Source: Chromatiales bacterium
GTDB lineage: Bacteria > Pseudomonadota > Gammaproteobacteria > Steroidobacterales > GCA-2729495
Length of the DNA stretch: 5,984 bases
Assembly: GCA_030614035.1 (NCBI GenBank)
Contig: JAUWKW010000100.1
Span: 1 to 5,984 of the forward strand
Direction: 5' to 3'
The notes beneath the pieces were generated by a model. The model worked only from the letters and a program-made list of their open reading frames with translations. It ran no database searches and had not been told where the DNA came from. Position numbers and translations under genes: made by a program. Positions 1-5,984 of this stretch are shown one piece after another; position 1 is the first letter of the stretch; every line of letters begins with the position of its first letter.

Positions 1-575
1 AGCAGCAATGCCGCGGCGATCAACATCAGATTTGCAGCGCCCATATCGGCAAATAGCAGCGGGACCAGAGGCCCGACCAGCGCCCCAGTACTGGCGCCCA
101 CCGCTATAAATGCAAACAATCGCGGTGCTTGTTCCTTGGAGAAAACATCGGCCATCAAGCTCCAGAACACGGAGATCTGGAACAGGCTGAATACGCTGAC
201 CCAGACATAAAAGGCTTTGTCGATCAGTACCCCGTTGGAACTCACCTGGACTGCGAGATAAAAGGCGACGAAGGAGACGGCGAAGAATCCGTAAACTCCG
301 GGCACGAGCCAGCGAAATTTGACCCGCGAGGCGGCCGCACCATACAGAAATACGGCTGCGATGCTGAATATGAATGTTGCGGTGAACAGCGTGCTCAGTT
401 CTGCGTCGGTCCAGTCGCTGGCCATCGCGTCGCGAACCGGACGCAAAATGTAATAAGCCGCCATCAGGGTGAAAACAAACCCGAACGACAGGAGCACCGC
501 GCGCAGCTCATTGGGCTCGATCTTCGACGCCGATCTCATAAATCTTTCCAGTAAGTTGGGGTTTTCAGCGCTCAT
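1..575 (-). CDS. Transporter of the ATP/ADP translocase (NTP/NDP exchange) family, N-terminal part
   Basis: Partial inner-membrane protein: 191 residues are in the window and the C-terminus lies beyond the left edge. The reading frame is open throughout. After a short polar N-terminus come hydrophobic segments at about residues 25-45, 64-82, 88-110, 121-141, 153-175 and from 179 on, suggesting a 12-helix, MFS-sized carrier. The run YYILRPVRDAM (41-51), the stretch KAFYVWVSVFSLF (120-132), FWSLMADVFS (137-146) and a glycine-rich helix near 160-168 resemble the bacterial proteins grouped with ATP/ADP translocases (COG3202-like), often labelled simply MFS transporter. The substrate cannot be read from this part. 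The ATG at 575 overlaps the end of the upstream SDR gene by 11 bases, which suggests translational coupling; an in-frame stop lies just upstream, so no longer start is possible. A second candidate start is the ATG at 539 (Met13), four bases after GGAAAG. The family call is from remembered motifs; a generic MFS protein is the main alternative. Confidence 0.75.
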   Translation of the reverse strand, partial: MSAENPNLLERFMRSASKIEPNELRAVLLSFGFVFTLMAAYYILRPVRDAMASDWTDAELSTLFTATFIFSIAAVFLYGAAASRVKFRWLVPGVYGFFAVSFVAFYLAVQVSSNGVLIDKAFYVWVSVFSLFQISVFWSLMADVFSKEQAPRLFAFIAVGASTGALVGPLVPLLFADMGAANLMLIAAALL

Positions 576-1353
576 TGTCTGACTTCAAACTGCTATACAA
601 GTTCGTCCAATCGTTAGGCGGCTGCTCCTCGCCGCCGAATACCTCGAATGTCTTGTTACGCGCGGCCGGGACCTGCAGAGCAGCGACGCAAACCAGCGCA
701 ACGTCCTCACGGCTAATCATGCCGGTGCTGCTGTCGCCTTGCTCAAACACCACGGCAGTTTCGCCACCGGGGGAATCCATCAGGCCTCCGGGTCTTACGA
801 TCGTGTAATCCACTCCGCTGTCACGCAATGCGTCTTCGCCGCGCGATTTCCAGATCAGAATGTTATTGAACATCTGGTTCAGCACATGATCTTCATGTGT
901 AACGCCGGCTGAAGACATCAGCACGACCTGCGGCACTTCCGTGTCGGCGGCCGCCTGGGCGAGATTCCTCACACCGCCGTAATCAACGAATTCCGGGCCG
1001 TTGTCGGGATCCTTGCGGCTCGAACCGATCGTGATGATCAGGCTGGCCGCACCCTGCATGGCCGCGCGCAACGAGTCGATATCCCGGACGTCGCCTTCGG
1101 CAAATTCCACACCGTCGCCGAGAATCTCGTGCCCCCGTTCCATATCGCGCACCAGGGCCCGCACCGGGTAATCCTGCTCGAGCAGATTGCTAACCACCAG
1201 TCGACCGGTCCGTCCAGTCGCCCCGGCCACCAACACCAGACCACGATCCTGAGCCGTGACCTGGTCTGCATCCGCACAGCCAACGCCGATCAAGCTGACC
1301 ACGCCGGCCAGTAATGCGGCGGACAGCTGGTTGATTAACGTTCTCCGGTTCAT
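565..1353 (-). CDS. NAD(P)-binding atypical SDR / NmrA-like protein with an export-type N-terminus
   Basis: 262-residue single-domain Rossmann protein. The dinucleotide-binding glycine motif GATGRTG is at residues 44-50 after the first beta strand. Arg69 at the end of strand two (ALVRD) is a position that often favours NADP(H). GDVRD (87-91) follows strand three, and VRPGGL (186-191) is the usual atypical-SDR core. There is no YxxxK catalytic pair; the equivalent region reads ILIWKSRGE with Lys169, so this looks like an NAD(P)-binding isomerase, reductase or chaperone-like member (SDR_a5/NmrA type) rather than a classical dehydrogenase. Residues 1-26 form a signal-like segment: Arg3-Arg4, a hydrophobic stretch 12-25, then Cys26. 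The RR-T-L-I context is Tat-like, and GVGC is an imperfect lipobox (Gly rather than Leu/Val at -3). Periplasmic or membrane-anchored location is therefore inferred, not shown. The start has a strong GGAGAAGGA site five bases upstream. The 3' end overlaps the transporter gene. Specific substrate and pathway are unknown. Confidence 0.88.
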   Translation of the reverse strand: MNRRTLINQLSAALLAGVVSLIGVGCADADQVTAQDRGLVLVAGATGRTGRLVVSNLLEQDYPVRALVRDMERGHEILGDGVEFAEGDVRDIDSLRAAMQGAASLIITIGSSRKDPDNGPEFVDYGGVRNLAQAAADTEVPQVVLMSSAGVTHEDHVLNQMFNNILIWKSRGEDALRDSGVDYTIVRPGGLMDSPGGETAVVFEQGDSSTGMISREDVALVCVAALQVPAARNKTFEVFGGEEQPPNDWTNLYSSLKSDNER

Positions 1354-1358
1354 CTGGT

Positions 1359-1367
1359 TCCTTCTCC
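1359..1367 (-). promoter_or_regulatory. Ribosome binding site of the SDR gene
   Basis: GGAGAAGGA on the minus strand, five bases before the ATG at 1353. It fixes the start that includes the full hydrophobic signal-like segment, which matters for the export inference. Confidence 0.8.
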
Positions 1368-1370
1368 CAC

Positions 1371-1407
1371 CCGCAGCCCTGCGGCGCGTCGCCCCTATCG
1401 CGACGCG
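1371..1407. repeat. Two adjacent GC-rich inverted repeats upstream of the SDR gene
   Basis: Positions 1385-1392 (CGCGTCGC) and 1400-1407 (GCGACGCG) are a perfect 8-base inverted repeat around a 7-base spacer. Immediately next to it, 1371-1376 (CCGCAG) and 1379-1384 (CTGCGG) form a second perfect 6-base inverted repeat with a 2-base centre. Both lie in the 103-base gap between pyk and the SDR gene. Neither strand has a T-run after the stems, so this is not a standard intrinsic terminator. It could be an operator, an mRNA-stabilising or attenuating hairpin pair, or a REP-like element. Confidence 0.55.
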
Positions 1408-1409
1408 GC

Positions 1410-1415
1410 AGTATA
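1410..1415 (-). promoter_or_regulatory. Weak -10-like hexamer ahead of the SDR gene
   Basis: TATACT on the minus strand matches the sigma-70 -10 consensus at five of six bases. It sits about 57 bases before the SDR start and just upstream of the 8-base inverted repeat. The hexamer 17 bases further upstream (AGCTAC) does not resemble a -35 box and there is no TGn extension, so the promoter call is weak. Confidence 0.25.
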
Positions 1416-1456
1416 ACGTTCGGCGCTTATCGGTAGCTGCACCCGGAACGGCACAT

Positions 1457-2887
1457 TCACTGGCCGGTCACGCGCAAAATCTTCATCGCGTTCGTGCCAC
1501 CGGATACCCCGGACTGGTCACCCTTGGTCAGAATGACTAATTTCCCTTCGTCGATCAGATTTTGCTCGCGCAATTTATCGAAAATCTCGCCATACATCGT
1601 GCGCGGATCAGAATCGGTAATGTCTAAATATATCGGGTACACGCCGCGGTACAGGGCCACCCGGTGCAACGTTGTTTCGTGGCGCGTAATCGCATAAATC
1701 GGGATGTCAGATCGCACCCGTGACATCCATAGCACCGTTGATCCGGACTCGGTCAACGCAATGATTGCGTGCACGTCCATGTGATTCGCTGTGTACATCA
1801 CGGCCGTTGCAATGGCTTCGTCAACTAATTGAAAACGATCCTCCAGTCGCTGGCTGGTGCGACCGCTGGCTAAAGGATATGCCTCGGCTCCGACACAGAC
1901 CTCGGCCATGGCTGCGACGGCCTGCACCGGGTAGTTTCCGGCGGCCGTCTCGGCAGACAACATGACCGCATCAGTACCATCCATGACCGCATTCGAGACA
2001 TCCGATACCTCCGCGCGTGTCGGCAATTGGCTGTTAACCATGGACTCCATCATCTGCGTGGCGGTGATCACCACCTTGTGACGAACGCGGGCTTGCTTAA
2101 TGATCTGTTTCTGCAAGCCGGTCAAAGAAGCGTAGCCAACCTCCACGGCCAGATCTCCGCGCGCCACCATGACAGCGTCGGCTGCATCAATGATTGCTTC
2201 CAGGTTTTCCAACGCCTCAGCGCGTTCAATTTTGGCGACGAGGTGCGCATCGCTGCCGGCCGCGCGCAATCGTTCGCGCGCTTCATCGATATCAGGCGCA
2301 TCGCGGACGAATGACACGGCAAGCCAGTCAATGCCGTATTCAGCCGCGCGGAGAATGTCTTCCCTATCTTTCTCGGCCAACGCAGGCGCCGACAGACCGC
2401 CACCCTGCCGGTTGAGTCCTTTGTTGTCACCGAGTTCACCGCCCATAACGACCGTACAGATGATGCGGCTGCCATCGACGCGCTCGACCGCCAGGATCAG
2501 CTGGCCGTCGTCCAACAACAAGCGGTCGCCCGCCGACACATCAGCAACCAGTCGATCGTAGCCAACGCCAACCGCTTTCTTGGTGCCGGCATCCAGGGCC
2601 ATGGCACAGTCGAGCACAAACTCCTGTCCCTCTTGCAAGGTCACAGGAGCGTTCTTAAACCGTCCAATCCGAATCTTGGGTCCTTGCAAGTCGCCGAGAA
2701 TGCCGATGTATTTACCGCTTTCTGCCGCGATTTTGCGCACCATCTCGACACGCCGCTTATGTTCGGCGGGCAAGCCATGCGAAAAATTGATTCGGACCAC
2801 GTCGGCGCCGGCATCGATGACGCCGGCAAGGATTTTCGGATCGTCCGTTGCCGGTCCGAGTGTCGCAATGATCTTGGTTCGTCGCAT
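1457..2887 (-). CDS. pyk: Pyruvate kinase, type II (PykA-like)
   Basis: Cytoplasmic enzyme transferring phosphate from phosphoenolpyruvate to ADP, giving pyruvate and ATP. The 476 residues match the usual length of bacterial type II enzymes. Visible in order: substrate and nucleotide site VRINFSHG (31-38, with Arg32, Asn34 and Ser36); GDLQGPKIR (65-73); the lid B domain, roughly residues 75-165; the catalytic Lys219 and metal ligand Glu221 in AKIERAE; MVARGDL (240-246) with the second metal ligand Asp245; TATQMMESM (275-283); and a C-terminal allosteric domain from about 350, ending in a GTNAMKILRV strand. The loop Leu67-Gln68-Gly-Pro-Lys71 carries lysine where K+-dependent enzymes have glutamate. 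The start at MRRTKI aligns with the family N-terminus; its Shine-Dalgarno site is poor (ACGAGA). It follows pgk by 51 bases with no terminator-like hairpin, consistent with co-transcription. Confidence 0.97.
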   Translation of the reverse strand: MRRTKIIATLGPATDDPKILAGVIDAGADVVRINFSHGLPAEHKRRVEMVRKIAAESGKYIGILGDLQGPKIRIGRFKNAPVTLQEGQEFVLDCAMALDAGTKKAVGVGYDRLVADVSAGDRLLLDDGQLILAVERVDGSRIICTVVMGGELGDNKGLNRQGGGLSAPALAEKDREDILRAAEYGIDWLAVSFVRDAPDIDEARERLRAAGSDAHLVAKIERAEALENLEAIIDAADAVMVARGDLAVEVGYASLTGLQKQIIKQARVRHKVVITATQMMESMVNSQLPTRAEVSDVSNAVMDGTDAVMLSAETAAGNYPVQAVAAMAEVCVGAEAYPLASGRTSQRLEDRFQLVDEAIATAVMYTANHMDVHAIIALTESGSTVLWMSRVRSDIPIYAITRHETTLHRVALYRGVYPIYLDITDSDPRTMYGEIFDKLREQNLIDEGKLVILTKGDQSGVSGGTNAMKILRVTGQ

Positions 2888-2938
2888 GATTCTCGTATCT
2901 AAACGCCCGACGATTATCCCACACTGACCTGCATGCGC

Positions 2939-4099
2939 TTACGCCGCACGGGAGCTAAGCACTGCAACCGCGGGCAAGATGCCACCCTGGAGGAACTCCA
3001 GAAACGCGCCGCCGCCGGTAGATACATAGGATATGCGGTCGGCCAGCCCATACTTCTCCAGGGCAGCCACAGTGTCACCGCCGCCGGCGATTGAAAATGC
3101 CGGGCTGTTCGCGACCGCCTCAGCAACCCGACGGGTGCCTTCGCCGAACTGATCGTATTCAAATACGCCCACCGGCCCGTTCCAGACGATTGTTCCGGCT
3201 GCAGCCAATACCTGGGCGTAAAACGCGGCAGTGGCGGGGCCGATATCCGCGATCCGTTCCTGATCACGCACGTCCGTCGCGGGACGAATTGTCGCAGCAG
3301 CATCCGCGGTAATCTCCTCAGCCACGACCACGTCCTCAGGCAATGGGACATCGGTGCGCTCCGCAAGCTCACGGGCAACCCCAATCATGTCCGCCTCGTG
3401 CAGTGAACGCCCGACCGGATATCCGGCCGCGGCGATGAACGTATTGGCGATACCACCGCCCACGCTCAATCGGTCCACGCGCTCGGCCAGCGCTTCTAGC
3501 ACCGTCAATTTTGTCGAGACCTTGGCCCCGCCGACGATCGCCACCAGGGGCCGGGCCGGATTCTCCAGTGCCTGACCGAGCGCTTCCAGTTCACCGCTCA
3601 GCAAAGGCCCGGCGCACGCGATCGCTGCAAGCCGGGCGACGCCGTGCGTGCTGGCGTGCGCGCGATGCGCCGTTCCAAACGCGTCCATGACGAACACGTC
3701 GCATAAAGCCGCCATCCGGCGCGCCAATTCTTCGGAGTCCTCGATTTCGCCGCGATTAAATCGCACGTTTTCGCACAACACCACCTGCCCCGGGCTAATG
3801 TCGATACCGTCCAGCCATGTAGCCAGCAGCGGCACGTCCAGGCCCAGCAGAGTGGAAAGATGTGCGGCCACCGGCGCGAGTGAATAGTCCGGATCCGGCT
3901 GGCCTTCGGTGGGTCTGCCGCGGTGTGACAGCAAAATCACCGCCGCGCCGGCAGCTAGCGCCTGATGAATTGTCGGCAGTGCGGCCCGGATCCGGGCATC
4001 GCTCGTGACCTGGCCTTCAGTGATCGGAACGTTCAGGTCGAGCCGGATCATGACCCGCTTGCCCGCCAGGTCCTGGTCGGACATTTTCAAATACTGCAT
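2939..4099 (-). CDS. pgk: Phosphoglycerate kinase
   Basis: Cytoplasmic monomeric kinase converting 1,3-bisphosphoglycerate and ADP to 3-phosphoglycerate and ATP. From the chosen start it has 386 residues, the normal size for a bacterial Pgk. N-terminal domain: DLNVP (21-25, with Asp21 and Asn23), DARI with Arg36, SHRGRP (58-63), ENVRF with Arg113, and HRAHAS with Arg146, which together form the basic substrate patch. C-terminal nucleotide domain: GGAKVSTK (190-197, with Lys193), GGGIANTF (214-221), WNGPVGVFE (306-314), GGGDT (339-343) and STGGGAFLE (360-368). The frame is also open to an in-frame GTG at 4111, but I chose the ATG at 4099. It lies five bases after a GGGGA site that covers that GTG, and [16 protein letters not shown] aligns with gammaproteobacterial Pgk N-termini. 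It lies 75 bases after gap and 51 before pyk, as expected for a glycolytic operon. Confidence 0.97.
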   Translation of the reverse strand: MQYLKMSDQDLAGKRVMIRLDLNVPITEGQVTSDARIRAALPTIHQALAAGAAVILLSHRGRPTEGQPDPDYSLAPVAAHLSTLLGLDVPLLATWLDGIDISPGQVVLCENVRFNRGEIEDSEELARRMAALCDVFVMDAFGTAHRAHASTHGVARLAAIACAGPLLSGELEALGQALENPARPLVAIVGGAKVSTKLTVLEALAERVDRLSVGGGIANTFIAAAGYPVGRSLHEADMIGVARELAERTDVPLPEDVVVAEEITADAAATIRPATDVRDQERIADIGPATAAFYAQVLAAAGTIVWNGPVGVFEYDQFGEGTRRVAEAVANSPAFSIAGGGDTVAALEKYGLADRISYVSTGGGAFLEFLQGGILPAVAVLSSRAA

Positions 4100-4104
4100 C
4101 GCGG

Positions 4105-4109
4105 TCCCC
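4105..4109 (-). promoter_or_regulatory. Ribosome binding site deciding the pgk start
   Basis: GGGGA on the minus strand, five bases before the ATG at 4099. It overlaps the alternative GTG at 4111, which argues against that GTG being the start. Confidence 0.65.
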
Positions 4110-4174
4110 ACGGCAGACCGTTAAGCATCGCGTCTGAGTGGGCGCCGGCGAACGGTTTGCGGTACCCGATCAAT

Positions 4175-5188
4175 TCAATCCGCATTGACCAACGCAATGG
4201 TCGTGTCGAGCATGCGATTGGAAAAACCCCACTCGTTGTCGTACCAGGAGCACACCTTAACCAGCGTGCCACCCATGACCTTCGTCAATGTCGCGTCGTA
4301 AATCGAAGATGCAGGATTGTGATTGAAATCGATGGATACCAATGGTCCGTCGTTGTAATCCAGCACGCCTTTCAATTCGTCTTCGCTGGCCGCCTTCAGG
4401 ATCGCATCGATCTCCTCCACCGAAGTCTTTCGCGCGGCGGTAAACGTTAGATCGACTAGCGAAACGTTTATCGTTGGTACGCGGATCGAAAACCCGTCCA
4501 GCTTACCTTCGAGTTCGGGCAACACCAGCCCGACCGCTGTCGCTGCTCCGGTCTTGGTTGGAATCATAGACTGGGTTGCTGAGCGGGCGCGCCGGAGATC
4601 CTTGTGATAGACGTCGGTCAGCACCTGGTCATTCGTGTACGCATGAATGGTCGTCATGATGCCGCCGAGCAAACCGATTTCTTCATGCAGGGGTTTGACC
4701 AGCGGCGCAAGGCAATTAGTCGTGCACGAGGCATTCGAAACCACCGTGTCCGCCGCCGTAAGGGTCTTGTCGTTGACGCCGTAGACAATGGTCGCGTCGA
4801 CGGTTTTCCCGGCTGGCGCGGAAATCAATACCTTGCGGGCACCCGCCTTGAGATGCGCCGACGCTTTATCCTTACTGGCAAACAAACCGGTACACTCAAG
4901 CACCACATCGACGCCCAATTCACGCCAGGGCAGCTGCGTTGGATCACGTTCTGCAAGCACCCTGATCCGGTCACCGCCGACGATCAACGCATCCGAGTCC
5001 ACTTCAACGTCAATCGGAAACGGACCATGCGCACTGTCGTAGCGCGTCAGATGGGCATTGGTCTCAGCGTCACCGAGATCGTTAATAGCAAGGATTTGCA
5101 TTTCATCCGTGCGGTCACTTTCGTACAAGGCCCGCAAAATGTTGCGCCCGATACGACCATAACCATTGATCGCGATCTTCACTGTCAT
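4175..5188 (-). CDS. gap: Glyceraldehyde-3-phosphate dehydrogenase, type I
   Basis: Cytoplasmic tetrameric enzyme oxidising glyceraldehyde-3-phosphate with phosphate and NAD(P)+ to 1,3-bisphosphoglycerate, the substrate of the next gene's product. It has 337 residues, typical for the family. The Rossmann motif NGYGRIGR is at 8-15. Asp37 in AINDL corresponds to the Asp that contacts the NAD ribose. The active-site signature [10 protein letters not shown] (151-160) has the nucleophile Cys155, and His182 in TTIHAYT is its partner. The S-loop reads [14 protein letters not shown] (192-205), and [12 protein letters not shown] (314-325) closes the catalytic domain. Where strictly NAD-dependent Bacillus enzymes have Leu-Pro in the S-loop, this one has Val193-Tyr194, so coenzyme preference is not certain; the retained Asp37 favours NAD. 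The frame extends to a GTG at 5215, but the ATG at 5188 is preferred: it has AGAGGT seven bases upstream and gives the usual [16 protein letters not shown]-terminus. It lies 93 bases after tkt. Confidence 0.97.
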   Translation of the reverse strand: MTVKIAINGYGRIGRNILRALYESDRTDEMQILAINDLGDAETNAHLTRYDSAHGPFPIDVEVDSDALIVGGDRIRVLAERDPTQLPWRELGVDVVLECTGLFASKDKASAHLKAGARKVLISAPAGKTVDATIVYGVNDKTLTAADTVVSNASCTTNCLAPLVKPLHEEIGLLGGIMTTIHAYTNDQVLTDVYHKDLRRARSATQSMIPTKTGAATAVGLVLPELEGKLDGFSIRVPTINVSLVDLTFTAARKTSVEEIDAILKAASEDELKGVLDYNDGPLVSIDFNHNPASSIYDATLTKVMGGTLVKVCSWYDNEWGFSNRMLDTTIALVNAD

Positions 5189-5195
5189 TCCTGTT

Positions 5196-5201
5196 ACCTC
5201 T
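5196..5201 (-). promoter_or_regulatory. Ribosome binding site deciding the gap start
   Basis: AGAGGT on the minus strand, seven bases before the ATG at 5188. It lies downstream of the alternative GTG at 5215 and so supports the shorter protein. Confidence 0.75.
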
Positions 5202-5263
5202 TTGTCCGCAGTCACCGCCTGGATGGCGTGGACCAGCCTTGTTGTTCCGGTCTGATCCTGGAA

Positions 5264-5275
5264 CCCAAGCTTGGG
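5264..5275. repeat. 12-base perfect palindrome after tkt
   Basis: CCCAAGCTTGGG is a perfect palindrome six bases past the tkt stop codon, in the 93-base tkt-gap spacer. As RNA it would give only a 4-base stem with a 4-base loop and no following U-run, so it is not a convincing terminator. A protein-binding site or chance are both possible. Confidence 0.3.
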
Positions 5276-5281
5276 ATATAA

Positions 5282-5984
5282 CTAGTCGCTTCGCAACAGT
5301 TCGGTGACGACCTCAACTACACGTTGTGGCGTAAACCCGAAGTGTTCGAACACCGCCGCTCCGGGCGCTGACTCACCATAGCGGTCCAGGCCGATGACCC
5401 GGCCCTGCGGTCCGACAAATCGATGCCAGCCGGCGGTGACGCCGGCTTCGATCGCGACCCGATGGGTGATCCCGGGAGGCAAAACCTGCTGCCGGTAAGC
5501 CTCCGGTTGCGCATCGAACAACGACACACAGGGCATTGACACGACGCGCGTGGCAACGCCATCTTCTTCCAGTTCACGGGCCGCCGCCATGGCCAACTGA
5601 ACCTCGGAACCGGTCGCAATCAGAATCAGCTGGGCTTTCTCGTCGCCATGCAATACATAGCCACCGCGACGCACTGCCTGTTCCTGGTCCGCAGTGCGGC
5701 TTTGTTGCGGCAGCGATTGGCGAGTCAATGCCAGGCTCGTCGGGCCATCGCGACGTTCAATCGCATCACGCCACGCTATGGCGGTTTCGACACCATCACA
5801 GGGGCGCCAGACGCGCATGTTCGGCATGATGCGCAGACTCTCCAGGTGCTCGACGGGCTGATGAGTTGGCCCGTCCTCGCCTAGCCCAATCGAGTCGTGC
5901 GTAAATACAAAAATACTGCCCACCCGCATTAGTGCAGCCATACGTAAAGCGCTGCGGGCGTAATCGGCAAACGTCAGAAACGTG
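5282..5984 (-). CDS. tkt: Transketolase, C-terminal part
   Basis: The last 233 residues of a thiamine-diphosphate enzyme that moves two-carbon ketol units between sugar phosphates in the non-oxidative pentose phosphate pathway. E. coli transketolase has about 663 residues, so roughly 430 (the ThDP pyrophosphate-binding domain and part of the pyrimidine domain) lie beyond the right edge. The frame is open to the edge; the Met codon at 5941 is internal, not a start. Numbering from the window edge, THDSIGLGEDGPTHQP (28-43) holds His29, Asp37 and His41, equivalent to the E. coli substrate-binding His461, Asp469 and His473. WRPCD follows at 59-63, and ALTRQ with Arg88 matches the phosphate-binding Arg520. 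The rest is the C-terminal domain, with ATGSEV and GESAP. It ends in TAG, 93 bases before gap. The order tkt-gap-pgk-pyk is a common proteobacterial cluster. Confidence 0.96.
   Translation of the reverse strand, partial: TFLTFADYARSALRMAALMRVGSIFVFTHDSIGLGEDGPTHQPVEHLESLRIMPNMRVWRPCDGVETAIAWRDAIERRDGPTSLALTRQSLPQQSRTADQEQAVRRGGYVLHGDEKAQLILIATGSEVQLAMAAARELEEDGVATRVVSMPCVSLFDAQPEAYRQQVLPPGITHRVAIEAGVTAGWHRFVGPQGRVIGLDRYGESAPGAAVFEHFGFTPQRVVEVVTELLRSD

Noticed and set aside
129..554. A 141-codon plus-strand open frame opposite the transporter
   Set aside because: The minus-strand frame encodes clear membrane helices and family-like motifs. The plus-strand product is polar with no recognisable fold, as expected from the complement of hydrophobic codons.
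1385..1407. The 8-base hairpin as a rho-independent terminator after pyk
   Set aside because: The stem is strong, but neither strand has a T-rich run after it, so only a regulatory or structural role was kept.
2122..2561. Overlapping open frames on both strands inside pyk, 117 and 130 codons long
   Set aside because: They lie wholly within the conserved core of pyruvate kinase and have no plausible ribosome site or domain.
2888..2938. GATAAT as a separate pyk promoter in the pgk-pyk spacer
   Set aside because: No -35-like hexamer at a suitable distance and no extended -10; the 51-base spacing is explained by co-transcription.
4117..4156. 6-base inverted repeat ACCGTT / AACGGT in the gap-pgk spacer
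   Set aside because: The arms are short and 28 bases apart; such a match is expected by chance and no other signal supports it.
4604..5281. A 225-codon open frame on the plus strand opposite gap
   Set aside because: It lies almost entirely antisense to a gene with all GAPDH active-site motifs. Its translation has low complexity in Arg/His/Val, no recognisable domain, and looks like a codon-bias shadow.
2939..5984. A Calvin-Benson (cbb) operon, given tkt, gap and pgk together
   Set aside because: The cluster includes pyruvate kinase and shows no RuBisCO, phosphoribulokinase or CbbR in the window. The order fits the common glycolysis/pentose phosphate cluster.

Overview
This window is a compact chromosomal stretch from a moderately GC-rich proteobacterium, most likely a gammaproteobacterium. 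The evidence is the tkt-gap-pgk-pyk gene order, the E. coli-like transketolase C-terminus, the type II (PykA-like) pyruvate kinase and the strong Shine-Dalgarno sites. I cannot name the genus. Every supported gene lies on the minus strand, so transcription runs from high to low coordinates. No RNA gene, mobile element, CRISPR array or gene-free stretch over about 105 bases is visible.

Layout in the direction of transcription: the C-terminal third of transketolase (5984-5282, start outside the window); glyceraldehyde-3-phosphate dehydrogenase (5188-4175); phosphoglycerate kinase (4099-2939); pyruvate kinase (2887-1457); a small NAD(P)-binding Rossmann protein of the atypical SDR/NmrA type with an export-type N-terminus (1353-565); and the first 191 residues of a membrane transporter resembling the ATP/ADP translocase (NTP/NDP exchange) family (575-3, continuing off the left edge). 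Gaps between genes are 93, 75, 51 and 103 bases, and the last two genes overlap by 11 bases. The first four genes look like one co-transcribed central-carbon unit; the last two look like a translationally coupled pair.

The metabolic block is coherent. Transketolase supplies glyceraldehyde-3-phosphate from the pentose phosphate side. Gap and Pgk carry out the oxidative and first ATP-forming steps, and Pyk makes pyruvate and ATP. In related gammaproteobacteria a fructose-bisphosphate aldolase gene commonly follows pyk; here the exported-type SDR and the nucleotide-transporter-like gene follow instead. The 103-base gap before the SDR gene holds two back-to-back GC-rich inverted repeats and a weak -10-like hexamer. 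It is the best place for a regulatory boundary between the two units.

Most of the window is ordinary housekeeping sequence and I see no clear novel system. The points most worth a second look are the exported-type NAD(P)-binding protein coupled to a putative nucleotide transporter, the inverted repeats ahead of them, and the residue signature for K+-independence in pyruvate kinase.
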